Positions 1 to 8,077 of a stretch of DNA of 64,000 nt are shown one piece after another. How positions within the stretch are numbered: the stretch's first letter is position 1; each line of letters begins with the position of its first letter. Origin of the DNA: Kytococcus aerolatus (GTDB lineage Bacteria; Actinomycetota; Actinomycetes; Actinomycetales; Dermatophilaceae); assembly GCF_900187395.1 (NCBI RefSeq), contig NZ_FYEZ01000001.1, forward strand, positions 1,178,001 through 1,242,000, given 5' to 3'. The position numbers and the translations under genes were made by a program. The notes below the pieces were generated by a model, which saw only the letters and a program-made list of their open reading frames with translations, ran no database searches and had not been told where the DNA came from.

Positions 1-413
1 AGCAGCGGGGCCAGGAGGCGACCGCCCGCCGCCGCGACCGGGGTCTCGGCGCCGCCGATGCCCTCGGCCGGGGCGATCCAGCACATCTCCGCGATCTCGG
101 CGGCCGGGACCGGGTCGCCCGTCAGCGGGGCGAGGAAGACGGTGCTCTCCAACGCGGTGTCGGGCTCATTGGCCGCGCGTCCCGAGTAGCGGCCGAGCAG
201 CTCCATCGCCGCGGGGTCCACGGTGAGGCCGACCTCTTCGGCGAGCTCCCGGGCACCCGCGGCAGCAGCGTCCTCCCCTGGCTCGGGCTTGCCGCCGGGG
301 AGCATGAAGCGCTCGGTGCCGCGCTTGCGGACGGTCAGGACGCGCCCCGCATCGTCCTGCACCACCACCCCGGTGACGACGATGGGCGGCTGGGCGGCGT
401 GCGGGGCAGTCAT
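1..413 (-). CDS. Nudix hydrolase (partial, runs off the window start)
   Basis: The reading frame starts with ATG at 413 and is still open at base 1, giving about 137 residues. A clear Nudix box lies near residues 40-65: GGKPEPGE, then REL, then AEEVGL, matching G-x5-E-x7-RE-x2-EE-x-G. This loop binds the metal used to cleave a nucleoside diphosphate linked to another moiety. The specific substrate cannot be told. No Shine-Dalgarno is visible, but TACCCT at 421-426 sits 7 nt before the ATG, suggesting a leaderless transcript. It is divergent from the ArsR gene at 628. Confidence 0.88.
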   Translation of the reverse strand, partial: MTAPHAAQPPIVVTGVVVQDDAGRVLTVRKRGTERFMLPGGKPEPGEDAAAAGARELAEEVGLTVDPAAMELLGRYSGRAANEPDTALESTVFLAPLTGDPVPAAEIAEMCWIAPAEGIGGAETPVAAAGGRLLAPL

Positions 414-447
414 GGTGGGCAGGGTAGCGACGTGGGCCGGTCGCCGC

Positions 448-533
448 CGGTTCGTCGCGGGTGGGCAGACTCGCGATCCATTCGTCGCCCGTGGGGCCCT
501 CACAGCTCGTTTCGCCCCAATCGCGACGAACCG
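448..533. repeat. 12-bp inverted repeat around 62 bp in a divergent promoter region
   Basis: CGGTTCGTCGCG at 448-459 is perfectly mirrored by CGCGACGAACCG at 522-533. The arms lie in the 214-bp gap between the divergent Nudix and ArsR genes. The spacing of 74 bp between arm starts (about seven helical turns) would suit a repressor bound at both sites, but no binding protein is known. Confidence 0.5.
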
Positions 534-627
534 ATGGGTGCGGCCCGGCCAGGGCAGACGGATCGGACCTGACCACGCGGCCAAAGGAATGTTTGCAAAG
601 TTCCCTTTGCACGGTTACGGTCACGGC

Positions 628-1206
628 ATGACCCCGCCCGAGATCAGCACCCCCGGCCCCGAGGGGCTGCGAGCCCTCTCCCACCCGGTCCGCCTACGGC
701 TCCTGGGACTGCTCCGCACCTCGGGCCCCAACACCGCCACGGGTCTCGCGCAGCACCTCGGCGTCAACAGCGGTGCCACGTCCTACCACCTGCGACAGCT
801 GGCACAGCACGGCTTCATCGAGGAGGACAAGGGCCGCGGCTCCTCGCGCGAGCGCTGGTGGCGGGCGGTCCACCGCTCCACCCGCACCTCCTCCAAGGGG
901 TTGACCCCCCAGGAGCGCGAGACCTTCGGGGCGTACCAGCAAGCCGTGGCGGTGGTCTACTCGCAGCAGCTGCAGCAGGTCGTGGAGCAGGCCGAGACAC
1001 TGCCTGCCGCGTGGCGACGAGCCGGCACCACGAGCGACTGGATGCTGCGCCTGACCCCCGAGCGTGCGCACGCGCTGCGGGACGCCCTCATCGAGGTCAT
1101 CACGTCCTGGCCCGAAGAGGACGTGCCGGAGGCACAGCCGTACTGGGTCAACCTGAACGCGGCGCTATCGCCCCACGCGATGCCCCCCGCCCCGGACCAG
1201 ACCTGA
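628..1206 (+). CDS. ArsR-type winged-helix transcriptional regulator
   Basis: 192 residues from the ATG at 628; an upstream in-frame extension exists but runs through the promoter region. Residues about 10-80 form a helix-turn-helix of the ArsR/HTH_20 type (LRALSHPVRLRLLGLL, then SGATSYHLRQLAQHGFIEE). The rest is a helical domain typical of regulators paired with efflux pumps. TACGGT at 616-621 lies 6 nt before the ATG, so the mRNA is probably leaderless. The MFS transporter follows after 9 nt, so the two form an operon in which this protein probably represses the pump. No metal-binding cysteine pair is visible, so a metal sensor is unlikely. Confidence 0.85.
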   Translation: MTPPEISTPGPEGLRALSHPVRLRLLGLLRTSGPNTATGLAQHLGVNSGATSYHLRQLAQHGFIEEDKGRGSSRERWWRAVHRSTRTSSKGLTPQERETFGAYQQAVAVVYSQQLQQVVEQAETLPAAWRRAGTTSDWMLRLTPERAHALRDALIEVITSWPEEDVPEAQPYWVNLNAALSPHAMPPAPDQT

Positions 1207-1215
1207 GGAGCCAGT

Positions 1216-2490
1216 GTGAGCGCCCTACCCCTGCGGGGACTGCTGACGGCCGAGACCTTCACGATCACGGCCACCCGGATGAGCATGGTGGTGATCCCGT
1301 GGTTCGTCCTGGTGACCACCGGCTCGGCCACGCAGACCGGCCTCGTCTCGGCCGCCGAGCTGCTGCCCCTGGTGGTCTTCAAGGTGCTGGGCGGACCGTT
1401 GACCGACCGGCTCGGCCCACGCCGGGTGGCGTGTGTCTGCGACCTCGGGTCGGCCGCCGTGTTCGGACTGATCCCGCTGCTGCACCTGCGCGGCGCGCTG
1501 CCCTTCTGGGCCCTGCTGCTGCTCGTCGCCGCCGGGGGCGCGCTGCGGGGGCCTGCCGACGGGGCCAAGCAGGCCATGATCCCCGGCGTCACGGAGCTGG
1601 CCCGGGTGCCCCTGGAACGCGTGACCGGCTACCACGGCGCCATCGACCGCGGTTCCGCGATGGCGGGCGCGGCCGCCGCGGGCCTGCTCATCACCCAGCT
1701 CGGCGCGCCCCGCACCCTGTTCGTGGTGGCGGCCTGCTTCGTCCTCGGCGCCGCGGCCCTGGGGGCGACCACGGCCGCAGCGTCCCGGCCGAGCGCCCAG
1801 CGCGACACGCGCGAGCCGTACCTGCGCTCCCTGCTGGGCGGGTGGGACTTCATCCGCCACGATGCCGTGCTCCTGGGCATCAGTGGGATGGTCGCGGTCA
1901 CCAACCTACTGGACCTGGCCTGGTCGGCCGTGCTGTTCCCGGTCTGGGCACGCGAGACGGGCGCCGGCGCGGCCGGCATCAGCCTGCTGCTGACGGTCTT
2001 CTCGGCCGCCGCCACCGTCAGCTCCCTGGCCGCCGCCCGCTGGGCCCATCGGCTCCCCCGGTTCCGGACCTACGTCATCGGCTTCCTCGTCACCGGACCG
2101 GTGCGTTTTGCCGTCCTGACCCTCGGCGCACCCCTGTGGGTGGTGGTCACCGCCTTCGCCGTCACCGGCGCGGCGTCCGGTTTCCTCAACCCCATCCTGG
2201 GAGCGGTGATCTTCGAACGGATCCCGGCCGGGCTCACGGGGCGCGTCTCGGCGTTGAGCGCCTCCCTGGGCTGGTCGCTCATGCCACTCGGTGGCCTGCT
2301 CGGCGGCCTCCTGGCCTCGGGGCTGGGCTGGCGGTGGGCCCTGTGGGCGCTGGCTGGGGCCTACCTCGTGGCCACCCTCGCCCCGCTGGTGGTGCCCAGC
2401 TTCCGGGAGTTCGACACCCGACCCGCGCCGCCCGTGTTGTCCGACCAGGCCGATGCCTCCTGGCCGGCGCAGGAGCCCGCCGCTCAGTAG
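1216..2490 (+). CDS. MFS transporter, drug-efflux type
   Basis: 424 residues with GTG start at 1216, preceded by GAGGAG at 1205-1210. It has about 12 hydrophobic segments and the MFS loop-2 signature GGPLTDRLGPRR near residues 60-71. It resembles 12-helix macrolide/multidrug exporters that use the proton gradient at the cytoplasmic membrane. It is co-transcribed with the ArsR-type gene, a usual arrangement for inducible efflux. The substrate is unknown. Its 3' end overlaps the convergent DinB gene by 7 bases. Confidence 0.87.
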   Translation: MSALPLRGLLTAETFTITATRMSMVVIPWFVLVTTGSATQTGLVSAAELLPLVVFKVLGGPLTDRLGPRRVACVCDLGSAAVFGLIPLLHLRGALPFWALLLLVAAGGALRGPADGAKQAMIPGVTELARVPLERVTGYHGAIDRGSAMAGAAAAGLLITQLGAPRTLFVVAACFVLGAAALGATTAAASRPSAQRDTREPYLRSLLGGWDFIRHDAVLLGISGMVAVTNLLDLAWSAVLFPVWARETGAGAAGISLLLTVFSAAATVSSLAAARWAHRLPRFRTYVIGFLVTGPVRFAVLTLGAPLWVVVTAFAVTGAASGFLNPILGAVIFERIPAGLTGRVSALSASLGWSLMPLGGLLGGLLASGLGWRWALWALAGAYLVATLAPLVVPSFREFDTRPAPPVLSDQADASWPAQEPAAQ

Positions 2491-3035
2491 CCGGTGCGGC
2501 CGTCGACGACCTCGCGCAGCAGGTCCGCGTGGCCCAGGTGCCGGGCGTACTCCTCGATGAGGTGCACGTACACCCAGCGCAGGTTCACCGGGTTCCCGTG
2601 GCGGGTGCCGGCCACGGGGGCGTCGAGGTCGGTGACCCCCGCACACCAGGCACGAGCGCGCTCCACCGCGTCGGAGAAGGCGGCGACGTCCTGCACGGCG
2701 GTGGTTGCCCCAGCATCGAGGAAGTCCCCCTCCGGTGAGGCGGGGGTGGAGTAGACGTCCGGCACCTCCGCACCCGCGACGACCTCACCGCACCAGTACA
2801 GCTCCACCTCGGTGAGGTGGCGGACGATGCCCGCCAACGACAGCGTCGACGGGGGGACCGCGCGCTGGACCAGCTGCTCGCCGGTGAGCCCGCCGACCTT
2901 GAGCGGCAGGGTCTGTCGGTACAGCTCCACCCACCACTCGAGGTTCTCCCGGTCGCCGGCGAGGAAGGCCTGGTCGGGACGGGTGTCGGGCGGGTCGGGG
3001 GTGGTGGCGGGGAGGTTCTGCGCTGCGGTGGTCAT
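2484..3035 (-). CDS. DinB / DUF664 family protein
   Basis: 183 residues. The four-helix-bundle DinB family is recognised from RHLTEVELYWCGEV near residues 72-85 and the C-terminal YVHLIEEYARHLGHADLLREVVDGRTGY-like end, which supply the metal-binding histidines. Actinobacterial members are often thiol (mycothiol)-dependent transferases or of unknown function, and no substrate can be assigned. It is convergent with the MFS gene and followed upstream by the TetR gene on the same strand, 42 bp away. The ATG at 3035 has no clear ribosome-binding site. Confidence 0.82.
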   Translation of the reverse strand: MTTAAQNLPATTPDPPDTRPDQAFLAGDRENLEWWVELYRQTLPLKVGGLTGEQLVQRAVPPSTLSLAGIVRHLTEVELYWCGEVVAGAEVPDVYSTPASPEGDFLDAGATTAVQDVAAFSDAVERARAWCAGVTDLDAPVAGTRHGNPVNLRWVYVHLIEEYARHLGHADLLREVVDGRTGY

Positions 3036-3077
3036 GGGGCGAGGCTCGCCGCTGGGGCGCTGCCGGTCAATCGGGTT

Positions 3078-3746
3078 TCACGGCGCCTGGGTGATGCCGA
3101 GCACGGCGGTGGCCACAGTGCGCGCGACCAGGGCGTCGACCACCTCGGCCGGTGCGCTGCGCAGCGGGCCGGAGACGACCAGCATCGAGAACCCGTGGAC
3201 GGCCGACCAGCACGGCGCCTCGGCGCCCTCGCGCAGTTCAGCGGCCAGCGAGCCGTCGGCGACCATGCGGTCGAGGGCATCGGCCAGGTGCAGGAAGGGG
3301 GTGAGGCCCGAATCGCCAGCGGCCCGGGGGTCGGCGGAGAGCTCGAGGTCCGCCGGCTCGGTGAAGGCCGTGCGGAACAGCCCGGGTTCGGCCCGTGCGG
3401 CCTCGATGTAGGTGCGACCCACCGCGGTGAGGTGCGCGGCCCCATCGGCCTGCGCGGGGAGGTCGGCCCGGGCGGCGTCCATCGCGCGGGCCATGGCCGC
3501 CTGGGCCCGGAAAGTGACCTCCTGCACCAGGGCGGCGCGGTCAGCGAAGTGGCGGTAGGCCGCGTTCGCGCTGACGCCCACCTGGCGGGTGAGCGCCCGC
3601 ATCGTCACTGCCTCCGGCCCCTTGGTGCGGGCCACGGCCTCCGCTTGGTCGATGAGCGCGGCGCGCAGGTCGCCGTGGTGGTAGCCCTCACGGGTGGCCG
3701 GGTTCTCGCGGGGTGCGTCGGCGGGATCGATCGGGGGGGTTGGCAC
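3078..3746 (-). CDS. TetR-family transcriptional regulator
   Basis: 222 residues from GTG at 3746, chosen because AAGGAGG lies just upstream; a longer frame to 3791 would start inside the palindromic operator. The N-terminal HTH (GYHHGDLRAALIDQAEAV, then GVSANAAYRHFADRAALVQEV) is classical TetR. The rest matches the TetR_C WHG-type ligand domain (WSAVHGFSMLVV near the C-terminus). It is divergent from the VOC gene across a strong palindrome at 3764-3794, so autorepression and control of the VOC gene are likely. The ligand is unknown. Confidence 0.88.
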   Translation of the reverse strand: MPTPPIDPADAPRENPATREGYHHGDLRAALIDQAEAVARTKGPEAVTMRALTRQVGVSANAAYRHFADRAALVQEVTFRAQAAMARAMDAARADLPAQADGAAHLTAVGRTYIEAARAEPGLFRTAFTEPADLELSADPRAAGDSGLTPFLHLADALDRMVADGSLAAELREGAEAPCWSAVHGFSMLVVSGPLRSAPAEVVDALVARTVATAVLGITQAP

Positions 3747-3763
3747 GGGCCTCCTTGATGTGT

Positions 3764-3794
3764 ACGGTGAACACATCCTATATGTGGACACCGT
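3764..3794. promoter_or_regulatory. Palindromic TetR operator
   Basis: A 31-bp inverted repeat: arm ACGGTGAACACAT at 3764-3776, spacer CCTAT, arm ATGTGGACACCGT at 3782-3794. The arms pair at 11 of 13 positions. It lies between the divergent TetR and VOC genes, the usual site of a TetR autoregulatory operator. Confidence 0.72.
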
Positions 3795-3821
3795 TCACAT
3801 TCCTCTGAAGGGACACGCACC

Positions 3822-4622
3822 ATGACCGCACGCACCACCACCCAGCGCCCCGGAACGCCCGTGTGGCGGGACTTCTGGACCACCGACCCCGACGGCACGG
3901 CCGCGTTCTTCCGTGCACTGTTCGCGCGAGAGGTCGAGCCCGGGCTGATCGCCGTGGACATCCCCGCCGGTGACCCAGATCTGGGCGGATACACCACGGC
4001 CCAGATCGACGGGCGCCATGTGTTCGGCATCGGGCCCGCGATGCCGTGCGGTGTCGACGTGTCCGCGGTCTTCCTGGCCACCGACGATGCCGACGGCACG
4101 CACGCGAAGGCCCTGGAGCTGGGGGCGACCGAGGAGATCGCGCCCACCACGGTGCCGGACCATGGACGGTTCTCCGCCGTGGTGGACCCGGCCGGTGCGC
4201 TGGTGGCCTTCTACGAGAGCCACGGAATGCTGGGCTACGGCGCGGTCGACGAGCTGGGCTTCCCCTGCTGGCAGGACCTGCTGACCCCGGACGTGGCGGC
4301 CGCCGAGGCGTTCTACGGCGAGCTGTTCGGGTTCACCTTCGACCACCAGATGGCGCCCTACTCGGTGGCGCAGCTGGGTCAGGACGGGATCTTCGGCATC
4401 GGCCCGCTGGAGGCCGGCGAGGAGGCGCTGTGGGTGCAGTACACGCTGGTGCCGCAGCTCGACCCGGTGCTGGCGAAGGCGAAGGAGCTGGGCGCCAGCC
4501 AGGTGGGTGAGGTGATGGAGCTCGGGTTCGGTCGCTCGGCGCACCTGACCACGCCCGCCGGTGCGGCGTTCGGGCTGTTCGAGGGCTCGGAGGAGATGCG
4601 CGAGCAGGCCGAGCAGGGCTGA
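3822..4622 (+). CDS. Two-domain VOC (glyoxalase/bleomycin-resistance fold) protein
   Basis: 266 residues made of two tandem VOC domains, about residues 12-130 (PVWRDFWTTDPDGTAAFFRALF) and 143-255 (PCWQDLLTPDVAAAEAFYGELFGF). This duplicated form is common in actinobacteria and annotated as glyoxalase-like or hydroxylase-like, mostly without proven substrates. GAAGGGA about 10 nt upstream is the likely ribosome-binding site. It is divergent from the TetR gene and probably its target. Confidence 0.85.
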   Translation: MTARTTTQRPGTPVWRDFWTTDPDGTAAFFRALFAREVEPGLIAVDIPAGDPDLGGYTTAQIDGRHVFGIGPAMPCGVDVSAVFLATDDADGTHAKALELGATEEIAPTTVPDHGRFSAVVDPAGALVAFYESHGMLGYGAVDELGFPCWQDLLTPDVAAAEAFYGELFGFTFDHQMAPYSVAQLGQDGIFGIGPLEAGEEALWVQYTLVPQLDPVLAKAKELGASQVGEVMELGFGRSAHLTTPAGAAFGLFEGSEEMREQAEQG

Positions 4623-4625
4623 GCC

Positions 4626-4685
4626 ATGCGCATGCTCTTCGCCCACGGCGCCGGCGGGTACGACGAGGTGAAAGGCCGGGCGCTG
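4626..4685 (+). pseudogene. Fragment resembling the start of an alpha/beta hydrolase
   Basis: ATG at 4626, 3 nt after the VOC stop, opens MRMLFAHGAGGYDE, which resembles the first strand and oxyanion loop of small alpha/beta hydrolases. After about 20 codons the similarity ends and the frame stops at 4754. The next bases belong to an unrelated gene remnant, so this is a junction left by deletion. The family assignment rests on a short stretch and is tentative. Confidence 0.35.
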
Positions 4686-4704
4686 GGCGTGCCTGCGCTG
4701 CGTC

Positions 4705-4923
4705 GCCGCCGCGCGCTTCCGCCCGGACGTCCACAACGAACGCCGACTGCGTGAGCACCTCGGTGGGTCCCCGACCGAGACGCTGGACCGCTTCCGGCAG
4801 GTGATCGACGCCACCGTCGCCCCCACGAGTGATCTCGGAGCCTGGCTGGGTGAGGTGGTGGTGCACTCCCAGGACATCCGCCACCCCACTTGCCCCCCCT
4901 CGCGTGGCTCTATGCTGCGCTGA
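4705..4923 (+). pseudogene. Remnant of a mycothiol-dependent maleylpyruvate isomerase-family gene
   Basis: Reading from 4705 to the TGA at 4921 gives about 72 residues without an own start codon. They include RPDVHNERRLREHLGG and GEVVVHSQDIRHP, typical of the middle of MDMPI/DinB-like proteins (motif V-H-x-x-D-I-R). The N-terminal part and the C-terminal domain are absent and the sequence ends in unrelated TCPPSRGSMLR. It is best read as a decayed fragment. Confidence 0.6.
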
Positions 4924-5047
4924 CTGGGGCCCACTCATACGACACTCCTGCGCCTCACGGCGACCCTCACCCTCCCCAGCAACATCAGGTGGAGCAAACG
5001 TCGCGATGGGCGCTCCACCCCGAGGATCGACATGAAGGATGGTGCGC

Positions 5048-5467
5048 ATGAGCCGCAAGACCGGTGTGAGAGATCTGTTGGCGCTGGGGGTCGTGACGAC
5101 AGCGGTCCTGGCAGGGTGCTCGCAGGACGACTGCCAGGCCGGGAGGGAGACCCCCACGGAGGTGGTCTCCGCGCTGCTGACCGAGACGGGGCCCGAGGCC
5201 ACGGTGGAGTCGGTCTGTGCGTACTCCGGCGAGGGGTTCGAGTCCAAGACCAGCGACTGGTTGAACGCCGTGCGGGAGCAGGCGGGGGGCGCTGACGCCG
5301 CCTCCGAGCTCACGGTCCGCGAGCTGACCGGGGAGCAGATGGCCCGCAACCACCAGGTGCAGGTCAGCACCGCCGACGGCCCCGTCGCGACGGTGACCGT
5401 GTGGGACGTCAGCGAGGACGGCGACCGTTACGTCGTGCAGCCCCACGACGAGGACATCCCCCGCTGA
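5048..5467 (+). CDS. Small secreted lipoprotein of unknown function
   Basis: 139 residues from ATG 5048, chosen over ATG 5039 because AAGGA lies about 9 nt upstream. A signal peptide ends in the lipobox LAGC (Cys about residue 23 from this start), so the mature protein should be lipidated and anchored outside the membrane. Three further cysteines (C28, C55 region) could form a disulfide. The mature part is acidic and resembles small actinobacterial lipoproteins with an NTF2-like or cystatin-like fold, but I do not recognise a family. It is convergent with the UvrA-like gene. Confidence 0.72.
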   Translation: MSRKTGVRDLLALGVVTTAVLAGCSQDDCQAGRETPTEVVSALLTETGPEATVESVCAYSGEGFESKTSDWLNAVREQAGGADAASELTVRELTGEQMARNHQVQVSTADGPVATVTVWDVSEDGDRYVVQPHDEDIPR

Positions 5468-5487
5468 GCGGCGACCCCATCGACCGA

Positions 5488-5522
5488 CGAGGCCCGGCCC
5501 CCACCAGGGAGACCGGGCCTCG
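5488..5522. terminator. Bidirectional hairpin terminator
   Basis: CGAGGCCCGG at 5488-5497 pairs perfectly with CCGGGCCTCG at 5513-5522 around a 15-nt loop. It lies between the convergent lipoprotein and UvrA-like genes. Confidence 0.7.
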
Positions 5523-5540
5523 GTGGCCACGGTCACCGCA

Positions 5541-7901
5541 TCAGGCCGTGGCGGCCTTCAGCGCGCGACCGGTGGCGGTGTCGGCCTGCGTGAGCTCCGC
5601 GGGGGTGCCAGTGAAGACCACCTGCCCACCCTCGTGGCCGGCACCCGGCCCCACGTCGATGACGTGGTCGGCCTGGCTCACCACGTCGAGGTTGTGCTCG
5701 ATGGCGATGACCGTCGAGCCCCCCTCGACGAGGCGCTGCAGCACCGCCACGAGGTTCGCCGTGTCCGCCATATGCAGCCCGGCGCTGGGCTCGTCGAGCA
5801 CGAAGATCTCGGAGTCCTTCATCTGGGCGGCGAGCTTGAGGCGCTGGCGCTCCCCGCCGGACAGCGTCGGCAGCGGCTGCCCGAGGCGCACGTAGCCCAG
5901 GCCCACGTCGAGCATCCGCGCCAGCAGGGTCTTGGCCTTGCCCGTCGTGAAGATCTCGGCAGCCTGGGCCACCGAGAGGCCGAAGACGTCCGCGATGCTC
6001 AGCCCCTCGTAGGTGTGCACGAGCACGTCCTCCCGGAAGCGGCGCCCACCGCAGACCTCGCACGGGGTCGGGGCGGCATTCTGCAGGGCCACCTCCGGGT
6101 AGATGACGCCCGCACCGTTGCACTCGGGGCAGCCTCCCTCGGAGTTGGGGCTGAACAGGGCCGGCTTCACGTCGTTGGCCTTGGCGAACAGCGTGCGGAT
6201 CGGATCGAGCAGGCCGGTGTACGTGGCCGGGTTGGACCGGCGCGAGCCCTTGATCGGCGACTGGTCGATGACCAGCACGTCGTCCCGCTTCCCGAGGCTG
6301 CCGTGGATGAGCGAGCTCTTGCCCGATCCCGCCACCCCGGTGACCGCCACGAGCACGCCGGTCGGCACGGCGACGTCCACGCCCTTGAGGTTGTTCGTGC
6401 TCGCCCCGCGGATCTCCAGCTGCCCGGTCGCCACACGGGGCTCCTCGCGCAGGGTGGGCTGCCGGCCGAGGTGCGCGGCGGTCACCGAACCGGACGCCGC
6501 GAGCCCCTCCATCGGGCCGGAGTAGACGACCCGCCCACCGTCGGTTCCCGCACCGGGGCCGATGTCGATGACATGGTCCGCCCCGGTGATGACGGCCTGC
6601 TCGTGCTCCACGACGAGCACGGTGTTGCCCGCGTCGCGGAGGTCGGCGAGGAGCTGCACCACCTGCTCGATGTCGTGCGGGTGCAGCCCCACGGTGGGCT
6701 CGTCGAAGACATAGCTGATGTCCGTGAGCGGCGAGCCGAGGTGGCGCACCATCTTCACGCGCTGGGACTCGCCACCCGAGAGCGTGCCGGAGGCGCGGTC
6801 CAGCGAGAGGTAACCCAGCCCGACGCCCACCATCGCGTCGAGGACGCCCCGCAGCCGGGCCAGGAGCGGCGCCAGCCCCGGGTCATCGAGTCCGGCGACC
6901 CACTGCGCGAGCTCGTCGACCTGCATCGCCATGACCTCGGGCAGGGTCCGCCCCGCGACGGTCGCCGTGCGGGCGGCCTCGTTGAGGCGCGTGCCGCCGC
7001 ACTCCGGGCACGGCCCGGTGGTGGCGATCTTCTCCTTGTAGGCCTTGATGTGTGCCTGTTTCGGCTCCCGGTCCCCGAACCAGGTGCGCCGGATGCGGGT
7101 CACCAGACCCTCGTAGGTCATGTTGATGTCGGCGAACTTCACCTTGGTGGGGGCCTGGTACATGAGCCAGTCCCACTCCTCGGCCGAATAGTCGGCCACC
7201 TTCTTCGCCGGGTCGATGGGGCCGGACTCGGCGTAGATCCGCCAACCCCACGAGTCGACCGGATAGCCCGGCACGAGGATCGCGCCGTCGTCCAGCGACT
7301 TCGAGCGGTCGACGATGAGGTCCTCGTCGAGTGCGGCCGTGGTGCCCAGCCCCTCGCACTCAGGGCACATCCCCCCGATGACCTCAAAGGTCGCCTTCTC
7401 CCCCTTCACCTGCTCGCCCTTCGCGTCCTTCTTGCCGACCTTGAGGACACCCGAGCCGGAGGCCGACGCGACGTTGAAGCTGAACGCCTGGGCCCCGCCG
7501 ACGTGCGGCTCGGAACGGTGGGACCACAGGGTGCGGAGCATGGCCGCGGCATCGGTGGCGGTGCCGACGGTGGAGCGGGCGTTGGCGCCGATCCGCTCCT
7601 GGTCGACGATCACCGCGGCCGACAGGTTCTCCAGGGAGTCGACATCGGGGCGGGCGCTGGAGGGCATGAACTGCTGCACGAAGGACGGGTAGGTCTCGTC
7701 GATGAGACGGCGCGACTCGGCCGCGATGGCGCCGAAGACGAGGGAGGACTTGCCCGACCCGGAGACGCCGGTGACCACCGTGAGCCGCCGCTTGGGGATG
7801 TCGACGTCGACATCCTGCAGGTTGTTCACGCGGGCGCCGCGGACGCGGATGGTGTCGTGGCGGTCGGCGGGGTGGGTGTCATGGCTGGTCACGGGGATCA
7901 T
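5541..7901 (-). CDS. UvrA-like ABC ATPase (short paralogue of excinuclease subunit A)
   Basis: 786 residues from ATG 7901; the frame extends to 7979 but would cross the control region. It has two ABC modules, each with Walker A ([20 protein letters not shown]), signature ([20 protein letters not shown]) and Walker B ([24 protein letters not shown]). Zinc-finger CPEC/CEVC pairs are present. It is far shorter than canonical UvrA (about 950), as in the paralogues that lack the UvrB-binding region and are linked to drug tolerance (for example Streptomyces DrrC). It therefore may not act in nucleotide excision repair. It is divergent from the HNH gene, with a LexA-like box 71 bp before its start. 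Confidence 0.88.
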   Translation of the reverse strand: MIPVTSHDTHPADRHDTIRVRGARVNNLQDVDVDIPKRRLTVVTGVSGSGKSSLVFGAIAAESRRLIDETYPSFVQQFMPSSARPDVDSLENLSAAVIVDQERIGANARSTVGTATDAAAMLRTLWSHRSEPHVGGAQAFSFNVASASGSGVLKVGKKDAKGEQVKGEKATFEVIGGMCPECEGLGTTAALDEDLIVDRSKSLDDGAILVPGYPVDSWGWRIYAESGPIDPAKKVADYSAEEWDWLMYQAPTKVKFADINMTYEGLVTRIRRTWFGDREPKQAHIKAYKEKIATTGPCPECGGTRLNEAARTATVAGRTLPEVMAMQVDELAQWVAGLDDPGLAPLLARLRGVLDAMVGVGLGYLSLDRASGTLSGGESQRVKMVRHLGSPLTDISYVFDEPTVGLHPHDIEQVVQLLADLRDAGNTVLVVEHEQAVITGADHVIDIGPGAGTDGGRVVYSGPMEGLAASGSVTAAHLGRQPTLREEPRVATGQLEIRGASTNNLKGVDVAVPTGVLVAVTGVAGSGKSSLIHGSLGKRDDVLVIDQSPIKGSRRSNPATYTGLLDPIRTLFAKANDVKPALFSPNSEGGCPECNGAGVIYPEVALQNAAPTPCEVCGGRRFREDVLVHTYEGLSIADVFGLSVAQAAEIFTTGKAKTLLARMLDVGLGYVRLGQPLPTLSGGERQRLKLAAQMKDSEIFVLDEPSAGLHMADTANLVAVLQRLVEGGSTVIAIEHNLDVVSQADHVIDVGPGAGHEGGQVVFTGTPAELTQADTATGRALKAATA

Positions 7902-7971
7902 CGTAGGGCGGGCCGGGGACAGCCTCGGACCGGCTGGCGGATGGGCAGACGGGGCGGCGGCCACTCGCCCT

Positions 7972-7987
7972 TCGTCCACATGTTCTA
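7972..7987. promoter_or_regulatory. LexA-like (SOS) box 1
   Basis: TCGTCCACATGTTCTA matches the actinobacterial SOS box pattern TCGAAC-N4-GTTCGA at 9 of 12 defined positions. It lies between the divergent UvrA-like and HNH genes. Confidence 0.5.
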
Positions 7988-7995
7988 TATGGATG

Positions 7996-8025
7996 TTGAC
8001 AGAGGTGGATCATGTGTTCTAGTCT
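7996..8025 (+). promoter_or_regulatory. Sigma-70-type promoter of the HNH gene
   Basis: A perfect -35 TTGACA at 7996-8001 is followed after 18 bp by TAGTCT at 8020-8025. LexA-like box 2 lies in the spacer and overlaps the -10. Confidence 0.55.
8006..8021. promoter_or_regulatory. LexA-like (SOS) box 2
   Basis: TGGATCATGTGTTCTA matches TCGAAC-N4-GTTCGA at 9 of 12 defined positions and overlaps the promoter of the HNH gene, where bound LexA would block polymerase. Confidence 0.45.
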
Positions 8026-8077
8026 GGCTGCAGGTCGACAGGGGGTCGGCCATGGACCGCATGCGAGGGGGTGTGCG

